Of a stretch of 37,185 nt of DNA, positions 30,122 through 37,185 are shown one piece after another. Both the position numbers and the translations under genes were made by a program. The stretch is taken from IMG/VR virus record IMGVR_UViG_3300050032_000062, positions 1 to 37,185 of that record; one strand, given 5' to 3'. Each line of letters begins with the position of its first letter. Position 1 is the stretch's first letter. The stretch comes from a virus. The notes beneath the pieces are model-generated. The model saw only the letters and a program-made list of their open reading frames with translations. It did no database searches and was not told the DNA's origin.

Positions 30122-32776
30122 ATGGCAGATAAATTTCTCATAGCACCACTTGATTCAGGACTAACTTTAGATAAGAAGCCTTTCGCGATCCCAGATCAAT
30201 CTTTCACTGAACTAAAGAATGCTTATGCCTGGCGAGGAAGAATTGTAAAAAGATTTGGTTCTGAACTTTCAGGACATGGAGCAGATAATAACATAGATCA
30301 AGGTCTGTATTCTAAAGGTGCTATAGATTTATCAAGTTATGCCGCTGCCTCTATAGGATACGGTATAGGTGTAACAGATGGTACTGGTTCTTTTACAGGA
30401 ACATTTCCAAACTTTTTGGGTGTTCCAACATCAACATATTATACTGCGACTGGTTTCAAAGTAGGGCAATACTTTCAGGTCGGAACTTATACTTATACAA
30501 TACCCTCATTGTCAACTTCAGTAACGTTGACTGCTAGTGGTGGAGCTGGATCAGCCGTATTAAATATGGTTACGGGTGTATTAACATTAACAAATTTAAC
30601 CGATGGTGGTAGTCCGGCTAAACCTTTAGCTGGATTAACAATAACCTTTTATCCATATGTTGGTTATCCATATTATGGTAAAACAGATGGAGCTGGTGCT
30701 GATGCAGGAAGAGTTCCAGGCAATAAATTCAAGGTTGGTCAACAGTTCTCTATAGGTGATGCTGTATTTACAGTCGTTATTGCTGCGGGTGGAAATCAGA
30801 ACATGCTTAGCACTATAACGTTACCCGTAGGAGACTATGCTACTTTTGATACAAATACCGGAATATACTACTTTCAGATAACTGCTTATCCAAATACAGC
30901 GATATTTTACTACCCTAGTGATCCCATAATGGGATTCTCTCAGTACGAAGTAGTCCCCATTAGTGATGAACCAGCATTTGCATATGACACACAATTTGCA
31001 TATCAATTTAATGGTTCTAGATGGTTATATTCTGGGCCTGGGCCTGCGTCATACTTTCATGGTGATGACTCCCAGTTCTTTTGGTCATGTAACTACCAAG
31101 GAGTTGCCCCAGGTGACACGATAATGATTATCAGCAACTTTAACTATACTGTACCAACTCCTGTCGCTACAGATGATCCTATGTGGTATTACGATGGGAA
31201 GCAATGGAATATCTTTGCCCCCATTAGCATTCCAGGCACTTCAGGAACTCAAAAGACCATAGTACAAGCCAAAATTATATTGCCATATAAAAACCATCTT
31301 ATTTTGATGGATACGGTTGAACAAGTAGCAACTACAAATACAAGATATCAGTCTAGAGCTAGATTTTCATGGATTGGATCTCCAATTGGGGGAGATGCTA
31401 AATCTGGTTATCCATTTTATGAATATGGACAGTTGGGGTATTCAGGAGGGGGTTGGGTGGATGCAGGGACGCAAGAAACTATAAATTCTGCTGAATACTT
31501 AAAAGACAGACTAGATGTTGGATTCGAACGCAGTACTTATGAATTAACATATACCGGTAATGAAACCGAGCCTTTTGAATGGAATAAACTAAATACTGAA
31601 TTGGGTTGTGAGTCGCCATTTGCCACTGTACCATTTGATAAATCTATCTTCTCCATAGGCGTAAATGGTATTACTGCTTGTAATGGTATGAATGTTGAGA
31701 GAATTGATAATGATATTCCCAATTACATTTTTGGTGTTAATGAAAACTCTGCTGGGACATTCCGTATCCAAGGTGTTAGAGACTATAAGACAGAGATGGT
31801 TTACTGGACACTACCAGTACAAGATAAAACTAAGTGGTCATACTTTCCTAATACGGTACTGGTGTATAACTATAAAAATAACTCATGGGCTACAAATGAT
31901 GATTGCATAACAGCTTGGGGTTACTTTGAACAAGCATCAGACAAAACATGGGCTGATATGACAAAACCATGGAGAGAATATAACTTTTCATGGAATTCTT
32001 ATGTAACCATGGCTAAAGAGAGACTGATATTGGCCGGCAATCAGCAAGGATATATTGTTACTATAAATCCTATAATGACATCTAATGCCAATTCAATGTC
32101 CATAACCAACTTTGTTTATGATCCGGTTCTTCTTACTAGTACTATTACAATCATAAATCATACTTTAATGCCTGATGACTTTATTAATCTTTATGATTTA
32201 ACGGGTGTAACTTTAAATCCATTAGATACTGGGATCCATAAAGTGGCAACAGTTATAGATAAAGATACAATTACACTTAATGATGTTCTGGTTACAGCAG
32301 GCGGACAATCACAAACTCCATATCTTGGTGGTGGTACTTGTTCTAGAGTCTCCCGCGTTAGCATGAAAACCAAACAGTGGAACTTTTACCTTAAAGAAGG
32401 TCGTAACTTCTTGGTTAACAAAATAGACTTTCTTGTTGCACGAAGTTCTGGACAGTTAAAAATAGAACAAATGCCAAACTCGACAACCATCAATCTTGGA
32501 ATAGATGCTCAAAATACAGGAACTTCTTTGGGAAACTATCCCTTCAGTATCTCTTTGGGGGAACTGAACGGAGTTTACATGGAGCCTTTCCAGGATCGCA
32601 TATGGCGAACGATTTTCCCCCAGGCTGATGCAAACTTCATCCAACTTAGAATCTATCTGGATGACTGGATGATGAAGAATCCAGCAGATGCTTTTTCTAC
32701 AATTGAGATTAATGCGATAATGTTGACATGCAAACCAACCGGACAGATTTTGGAGGGTTTTACTAGTGGCTATTAA
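30122..32776 (+). CDS. Large tail protein (P22 gp10-like)
   Basis: The 884-residue protein starts MADKFLIAPLDSGLTLDKKPFAIPDQ followed by LKNAYAWRGRIVKRFGS, the standard N-terminus of gp10-type tail hub/DNA-stabilisation proteins. The core has YLKDRLDVGFERSTYELTYTG and ELGCESPFATVPFDKSIFSIG, strands of a beta-propeller-like fold. An insert near residues 660-720 resembles the FCCH-like domain of the 26120 and 27920 proteins. It is about twice the length of P22 gp10 (472), owing to beta inserts at about 75-210. AGGAG lies upstream. It overlaps the next gene by 11 bases. Confidence 0.75.
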   Translation: MADKFLIAPLDSGLTLDKKPFAIPDQSFTELKNAYAWRGRIVKRFGSELSGHGADNNIDQGLYSKGAIDLSSYAAASIGYGIGVTDGTGSFTGTFPNFLGVPTSTYYTATGFKVGQYFQVGTYTYTIPSLSTSVTLTASGGAGSAVLNMVTGVLTLTNLTDGGSPAKPLAGLTITFYPYVGYPYYGKTDGAGADAGRVPGNKFKVGQQFSIGDAVFTVVIAAGGNQNMLSTITLPVGDYATFDTNTGIYYFQITAYPNTAIFYYPSDPIMGFSQYEVVPISDEPAFAYDTQFAYQFNGSRWLYSGPGPASYFHGDDSQFFWSCNYQGVAPGDTIMIISNFNYTVPTPVATDDPMWYYDGKQWNIFAPISIPGTSGTQKTIVQAKIILPYKNHLILMDTVEQVATTNTRYQSRARFSWIGSPIGGDAKSGYPFYEYGQLGYSGGGWVDAGTQETINSAEYLKDRLDVGFERSTYELTYTGNETEPFEWNKLNTELGCESPFATVPFDKSIFSIGVNGITACNGMNVERIDNDIPNYIFGVNENSAGTFRIQGVRDYKTEMVYWTLPVQDKTKWSYFPNTVLVYNYKNNSWATNDDCITAWGYFEQASDKTWADMTKPWREYNFSWNSYVTMAKERLILAGNQQGYIVTINPIMTSNANSMSITNFVYDPVLLTSTITIINHTLMPDDFINLYDLTGVTLNPLDTGIHKVATVIDKDTITLNDVLVTAGGQSQTPYLGGGTCSRVSRVSMKTKQWNFYLKEGRNFLVNKIDFLVARSSGQLKIEQMPNSTTINLGIDAQNTGTSLGNYPFSISLGELNGVYMEPFQDRIWRTIFPQADANFIQLRIYLDDWMMKNPADAFSTIEINAIMLTCKPTGQILEGFTSGY

Positions 32777-33320
32777 CAAACTAGGGTTACAACTCCCAAC
32801 AACTATCATGCTGGATGTAGGTGATCTTAGAAATATGGACGCCTCCAGTGTTGACTTTAAGGAACTTATCATTAGGTTAACTCAGTTCATATCTAATATG
32901 GCTACTGTGGTTAATCTAAAAGAGACGGCCATTTATGATACTAATGAGTTTAAAACCAACAAGATGTACTTTCCAGATGCTGGACTAACGTCACAATCAT
33001 CCAAAACACCTATAAGAAGAGAATCAGCAAGAACAGTAGTTGTATTTCCATCTCTAGCTAGTGCTACATTGAATCAAATGCCTCACAATATACCATTTAA
33101 TTCCGCATATACTGCGACTGTTGTTAGTGCAGCGGCAACAGATACAACTAACTTGCGATATTATCCATTACCTTGGGCGGCAGTTACAGGTGGCAGTGAT
33201 GCTTCATTGAATTACAACATCTCTTTATGGGTAGATGGTACAAATGTAAACATACATAACAATACACACGCTAGGGCAACATGTTCAGCAATTGTAGTAA
33301 TAGAGTATTTAAAATTTTAA
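32766..33320 (+). CDS. Tail or fibre-attachment protein, 184 aa (GTG start)
   Basis: The frame starts at GTG 32766, with GGAGG 9 bases upstream. The N-terminal half is helical (DASSVDFKELIIRLTQFISNMATVVNLKE). The C-terminal half is beta, with YPLPWAAVTGGSDASLNYNISLWVDGTNVNIH and an ending EYLKF, a pattern found in phage tail-fibre tips and adaptor proteins. It is translationally coupled to the gp10-like gene. Likely a small trimeric tail component. Confidence 0.6.
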   Translation: MAINKLGLQLPTTIMLDVGDLRNMDASSVDFKELIIRLTQFISNMATVVNLKETAIYDTNEFKTNKMYFPDAGLTSQSSKTPIRRESARTVVVFPSLASATLNQMPHNIPFNSAYTATVVSAAATDTTNLRYYPLPWAAVTGGSDASLNYNISLWVDGTNVNIHNNTHARATCSAIVVIEYLKF

Positions 33321-33335
33321 ATAGATGGGGAAAAC

Positions 33336-33995
33336 ATGGCAGGGATAAATCAGACGGTACAAGCGGCAGCACCGGCAGCACAAACGGATATGGATAAATA
33401 TATATCATATCAACAAGGTAGAGATGCTGATTTAATGAAACAGCAACAAGCTAATAGACCATGGGCGCAACAAAACCCAGGTTCAGCAATGATGATGGCA
33501 GGTGGACTTGGTGGGTTGGGTGGAACACTTGGCGGCCTCCTTGGTGGTGGTGGAATGTTTGGCAAGAAAGCAAAAACCAACCAGGTTCCGCTATATTCAC
33601 AGGGAATAATGAACCTGAAGGAACAGATGCCCCAGAATATAATGCAGCAATTAATGGGCAACCAGTTTGATTTTCAGCCCATTGAAGATCTGGCCAGGCA
33701 GAACTTCTCTTCTCAAACTATGCCGTCTTTAATGGGTAGATTTAATATGGGTAATAACCGTGCTAGTTCTAATCAATTTGGTGCCGTTAGTAACGCAGGT
33801 CAAGGACTAGATGCTCAACTTGCCGCTATGAGACAAGGATTTGGCCAACAAAGGCAGTCTCTATTGGCTAGTTTGTTGCCTACTTTGATGTCACCTAGTT
33901 TTGAGAATGAAAAACAACCTGCAAAAATGGGTGGATTTGCACAAGGACTAGAAGGTCTTATGTCAATGTTGCCTTATCTGTTACCACTATTATAG
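33336..33995 (+). CDS. Internal/ejection protein (gp7-like position), Gly-rich
   Basis: The 219-residue product has a Gly/Leu-rich, membrane-active stretch (about residues 50-75, GGLGGLGGTLGGLLGGGG), Gln-rich helices, and a hydrophobic end (LMSMLPYLLPLL). Size and position match P22 gp7 (229 residues), the first of three ejection proteins. Such proteins enter the host with DNA and cross the envelope. GGGGA sits upstream. The call rests on synteny and composition. Confidence 0.65.
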   Translation: MAGINQTVQAAAPAAQTDMDKYISYQQGRDADLMKQQQANRPWAQQNPGSAMMMAGGLGGLGGTLGGLLGGGGMFGKKAKTNQVPLYSQGIMNLKEQMPQNIMQQLMGNQFDFQPIEDLARQNFSSQTMPSLMGRFNMGNNRASSNQFGAVSNAGQGLDAQLAAMRQGFGQQRQSLLASLLPTLMSPSFENEKQPAKMGGFAQGLEGLMSMLPYLLPLL

Positions 33996-34003
33996 GAGAA
34001 AAG

Positions 34004-35368
34004 ATGCAGTACAGACCCGAAAATTATGAAGAACGTGGAAAACTTGGTGAAAGTCTGCATGATTCTTTGCAGAAATTAGCTGCTGGTATAGGTGGGCAGT
34101 TACAACAAAGAAGGCAGAGAACAGATACTCAACTAGGATTACAAGCCTTAGGCATTGAAGAACCAAAAGCTAAATTAATGTCTGGATTACCAGATTATGC
34201 ATTAAAAGAAGGTATGCATAGAGAAATGCTTCGTCCACAAGAACAATTAATGTCTATGTTTATTGGTGGTATAGCTAATGGTAAAACACCTCAACAAGCT
34301 ATGCAAGACGCTCAAGAAGCAATGTCTGGCAGACAATCAAATCAAGAAGAAGCACCACAAGAACAACCACAGGAAATGCCATATCAACAACCTAATACAC
34401 AATCTAATGGTTTAATGGAAATGTTAAATCAACCTGGAAGTTCATTTCCAATGATGAATCAAATGCTTCAACAACAATCACCTCAACAACAACCAATGCA
34501 GATGCGCACGCCACAACCAAGACAACCACAACAACAAATGAAAAAGCCACCAATAGGAATGCCTTTGCAGCAGGGTATGGCATTAGCTCAATTTATGGCA
34601 CAAAATCAAAGGCAAGAAGAGGCTAATTTACAAAAAGTAGAAGCAAGAACCCAGAAAAATTATGATAAATGGACTCCTGAATTTAATGCAATGGCCCAAA
34701 GAAGACAGTCAAATGATAATTCTATATCATCTTTGAATAATTCAATTGAAACAGTTAAATCTGGAAAAGTTATTCAAGGGCCAGTACATGCTATGTTGAA
34801 AAAGGCTGGTTTAGAAAATATTATAACTACCGATGAAACACAGTTAGTTGAGAAAATGACTCAAGATGCCTTTAATAATGAATTTAAGGGTATGAAAGGA
34901 CTTATCAGTCGTCCATCAGAAAAGATATTTACTGAAATGGGTAAAGCATTTGCCAATTTAAATAATAAAGTATTAGCAATGGAAGGTGTTGCTCATACTA
35001 AGATAAATGAAAAGAAGATGGACAATTTAATAATAGATAAAACATCAGAATTATCTAAGGCATATCAGACTTTAGGAAAACCTTATCCACCTGATTTAGA
35101 GTTAGAAGCTAGAAAACAAGTACAAGATCAAATAGATAATCTTGCTAAAGATTCTAATAATTTTATCAAGGAATTAGTAATTCGTGCTGCTGGTGGAAAA
35201 ATTGAACAACCTACTGCTACTTTTGATACTAAAACATTCTCTAAAAAAGATATGAGACCTGGTAAGGCTTATGTTTTAGAGAATGGAAATATAATGGCAA
35301 TTGATCCGGATACTGGAAATTCACGTAAGGTTGAAATCATAAATGGCAAAGCTCAATTCAAGGATTAA
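34004..35368 (+). CDS. Internal/ejection protein (gp20-like position), Gln-rich
   Basis: The 454-residue protein is helical at the N-terminus. It has a long Gln/Met/Pro-rich low-complexity centre (about residues 110-190), then a coiled-coil part and a small C-terminal beta domain (TGNSRKVEIINGKAQF). Length and place match P22 gp20 (471 residues). AGGAG sits upstream. The family assignment is by synteny; no sequence motif proves it. Confidence 0.6.
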   Translation: MQYRPENYEERGKLGESLHDSLQKLAAGIGGQLQQRRQRTDTQLGLQALGIEEPKAKLMSGLPDYALKEGMHREMLRPQEQLMSMFIGGIANGKTPQQAMQDAQEAMSGRQSNQEEAPQEQPQEMPYQQPNTQSNGLMEMLNQPGSSFPMMNQMLQQQSPQQQPMQMRTPQPRQPQQQMKKPPIGMPLQQGMALAQFMAQNQRQEEANLQKVEARTQKNYDKWTPEFNAMAQRRQSNDNSISSLNNSIETVKSGKVIQGPVHAMLKKAGLENIITTDETQLVEKMTQDAFNNEFKGMKGLISRPSEKIFTEMGKAFANLNNKVLAMEGVAHTKINEKKMDNLIIDKTSELSKAYQTLGKPYPPDLELEARKQVQDQIDNLAKDSNNFIKELVIRAAGGKIEQPTATFDTKTFSKKDMRPGKAYVLENGNIMAIDPDTGNSRKVEIINGKAQFKD

Positions 35369-35370
35369 TC

Positions 35371-37185
35371 ATGATTAGAGAAATTGATTTGCCTATAGGT
35401 GATAAACCATTAATCAACAGTGTTGTTGGAACTATTCCCGGTACTCTTACTAGACTAACTCAAGCACCTAAACATGCGGTAAATGCAGTAATGGGTGGAT
35501 ATAACTTATTACAATCATTATATAACGATCCTGATTCTCTTGGTGCTGAATTACCCAGAATTCCTCAAGAAGCATTTAAAGCCGTTAAAGAATCTTATCC
35601 TAGTGCAAAAAGCATACAAAAATCCATAGGCCTAGATAGATCTGGATATTATGAAAAATTAGCAGATAAATCTCTTGCTGGAGGATTAGAATGGCTTGCT
35701 ATGGGCGGTAATCCTGGAGGATGGACTTCGGCTGGTAAAAAATTACTTAAATATGCACCCATAGTAGGAGGTGGCTTATTAGCAAGTGATGTGTTAAAAC
35801 CCCTAGGGCCAACTGCTCAAACCGTAGGCCAATTAGGTACTATGGCAGCACTGCCTTGGATGTGGAAAGGTCTGGGTGCGGTTGCATCTAAATTACCTGG
35901 AATAGCTAGCCAATTTGGTAAACAAGCAGTAGAAGGTACAATCCCATTAGCCAAAGAAGTTGGGAAGGTTTTTACAGAAGAACAAAAGTTAGCATTAAAG
36001 CAGATTAAAGAACATGAAAAAAAAGTAGCACAAAATGCAAAAATTACAGCAAAAGAACAAGCACAACATCAAAAGAATCTAGAAGTTTTCAGAGAAGAAA
36101 ATCTAGCAACAAGACAACAAGAATTAGAAACACAACGTTTTAAACAAAAAGAAATGGAACTTAAGGCTAAAGAACATAAAGACCTCATGTCAGAAGTAGA
36201 GTCTTATAATGCAGAGAATGCAAAAGAACAAACTATAGAAGATGTTGTTGCACAAAAAGATCGTGTTCAAGCTTTAACAGAACAACAAAAACAACAAATT
36301 AAATTGCAAAATCAAATAGAAAAATTAAATGCAGAAGCAGATTCTTATGCTTCTAAGGGCGATGCTGCAAATTATAAAACAAAACTTAAAGAAGCAGAAG
36401 AATTAGAATCTCAGCGCACCAAGTTTAATGAAGAGAACATCCCCAGTGAAACAAAAATAGATTCAGAAGTTTTAAAACGCAGAGAACAGACCAAGAAAGC
36501 AATTGATAAATATCAGGCAGAAAATGATGCTTTAATGTCTAAACAAGATGCCGAAGCGCTTAAGGCTAAAATAGATTCTGGCGAGCAAATAACATTACCA
36601 CAAGCAATAGAAGAAGATATCAATAAAGCCAGAAAAGAATTATTTGCTGGTTCAGAAGAAGTAGAAAATCTAAAAACCTTAGAAGACGTGGTATCTGAAA
36701 CCTTTGGAGCTAAGCCAAAAGAGTTAAGAACTAGAATGTCTAATTTGTATAAGTCTTTTAGAGATTCTTTTTCTCCTGAAACAAAAACATCAGCTAAAAA
36801 GATGCAAGCCGTTAATAGTCTATTAAAAGAATCCATTGAAGAGGGTATTCCAACTTCATCTAAAGATTTAATTCTTAAAGAAGTTATACAACCAATAGAA
36901 GCAAAGATACAAAACGGACAGATATCAGTTAGAGATCTTGCTGCAATTAGACAAGATATTAATGAAAAAATTAGAGAGACATACAAAAAGAATGGTTCAC
37001 TTGAAAGATTTGAAAAGAATTTACCTAGATTTAATCATACAGTAGATGAAATGTTAGAAGTAGCATCTAAAGAAAATCCAGGTATGAAACTTGGAGATTT
37101 TAAAGAAGCTAATAAAATAGCAAGAAACATGAGTCAAACATCTAATGCTGCTAGATGGGCGCAGCAATCAATACAGACTGGAAAA
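35371..37185 (+). CDS. Large internal/ejection protein (gp16-like position, partial)
   Basis: The open frame begins at ATG 35371 (AAGGA upstream) and runs off the right edge after 605 codons. A hydrophobic/Gly-rich stretch (about residues 105-165, with LAMGGNPGGW and APIVGGGLLASDVL) is followed by a long coiled coil, rich in Lys, Glu and Gln, to about residue 440. More helix follows. P22 gp16 (609 residues) is the comparable third ejection protein; this one is at least as long. No lysozyme or transglycosylase motif is visible in the part seen. Confidence 0.65.
   Translation, partial: MIREIDLPIGDKPLINSVVGTIPGTLTRLTQAPKHAVNAVMGGYNLLQSLYNDPDSLGAELPRIPQEAFKAVKESYPSAKSIQKSIGLDRSGYYEKLADKSLAGGLEWLAMGGNPGGWTSAGKKLLKYAPIVGGGLLASDVLKPLGPTAQTVGQLGTMAALPWMWKGLGAVASKLPGIASQFGKQAVEGTIPLAKEVGKVFTEEQKLALKQIKEHEKKVAQNAKITAKEQAQHQKNLEVFREENLATRQQELETQRFKQKEMELKAKEHKDLMSEVESYNAENAKEQTIEDVVAQKDRVQALTEQQKQQIKLQNQIEKLNAEADSYASKGDAANYKTKLKEAEELESQRTKFNEENIPSETKIDSEVLKRREQTKKAIDKYQAENDALMSKQDAEALKAKIDSGEQITLPQAIEEDINKARKELFAGSEEVENLKTLEDVVSETFGAKPKELRTRMSNLYKSFRDSFSPETKTSAKKMQAVNSLLKESIEEGIPTSSKDLILKEVIQPIEAKIQNGQISVRDLAAIRQDINEKIRETYKKNGSLERFEKNLPRFNHTVDEMLEVASKENPGMKLGDFKEANKIARNMSQTSNAARWAQQSIQTGK

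Noticed and set aside
33410-33661. Pro-rich minus-strand frame
   Set aside because: It is a shadow of the Gly-rich plus-strand gene at 33336-33995.
1-37185. Integrase, att sites or insertion sequences
   Set aside because: No recombinase or transposase motifs and no bounded terminal repeats were seen. The repressor alone does not prove a temperate life style.
1-37185. Stop-codon reassignment
   Set aside because: Genes end normally with TAA, TAG and TGA in tight overlaps, and no long frame needs a suppressed stop.

Overview
The window is a contiguous piece of an AT-rich, tailed, double-stranded DNA phage genome with short-tailed (P22-type podovirus) morphogenesis. The evidence is a P22-like portal (16671-18758), a two-part terminase, a RusA resolvase, a scaffold-like gene just before an N4-gp56/P22-type coat gene, a gp4-like head-completion protein, a gp10-like tail protein, and a run of three internal (ejection-type) proteins of about 219, 454 and more than 605 residues. 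Both edges cut through genes, so the genome continues on each side. No tRNA, rRNA, CRISPR array, insertion sequence, integrase or DNA polymerase was found. The host is unknown. A secreted leucine-rich-repeat protein and Sec-exported lysis proteins point to a Gram-negative, possibly intracellular host, but this is inference.

Layout. (1) 1-4564, plus strand: the end of a tail-fibre gene and two fibre genes, each ending in an S74 intramolecular chaperone, closed by a strong terminator. (2) 9253-4658, minus strand: one tightly overlapping operon of small genes with an ERF-type recombinase, an RNA ligase, several zinc-ribbon proteins, a periplasmic protein and a lipoprotein. It is driven by a promoter at 9324-9297 that contains a perfect operator-like dyad. 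(3) 9336-12541: a regulatory zone with a divergent promoter pair, a winged-helix protein, a MerR/Xis-type HTH protein, a second HTH protein, a Cro/CI-like repressor with its own divergent promoters, and a probable small RNA on the minus strand with its own promoter and terminator (10486-10275). (4) 12586-16544: RusA, TerS and TerL. TerL is split by a +1 frameshift at a run of five C. (5) 16671-22206: the portal, then a block of tiny zinc-ribbon genes and a lysis region (exported M15 endopeptidase, small membrane proteins) that carries the secreted LRR protein. (6) 22403-37185: scaffold, coat, head-completion, tail and ejection genes.

The main discovery candidates are these. The major coat gene is interrupted by about 212-227 bases of highly structured, non-coding sequence that looks like an intervening sequence. 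The coat mRNA has its own promoter and a structured leader ending in a terminator-like hairpin just before the ribosome binding site. Several capsid-region genes carry short perfect dyads directly at their stop codons, twice as arrays of three. TerL may be recoded by +1 frameshifting. A promoter-to-terminator small RNA lies in the early/regulatory zone. All calls come from reading the sequence and from knowledge of the families; no database search was run.
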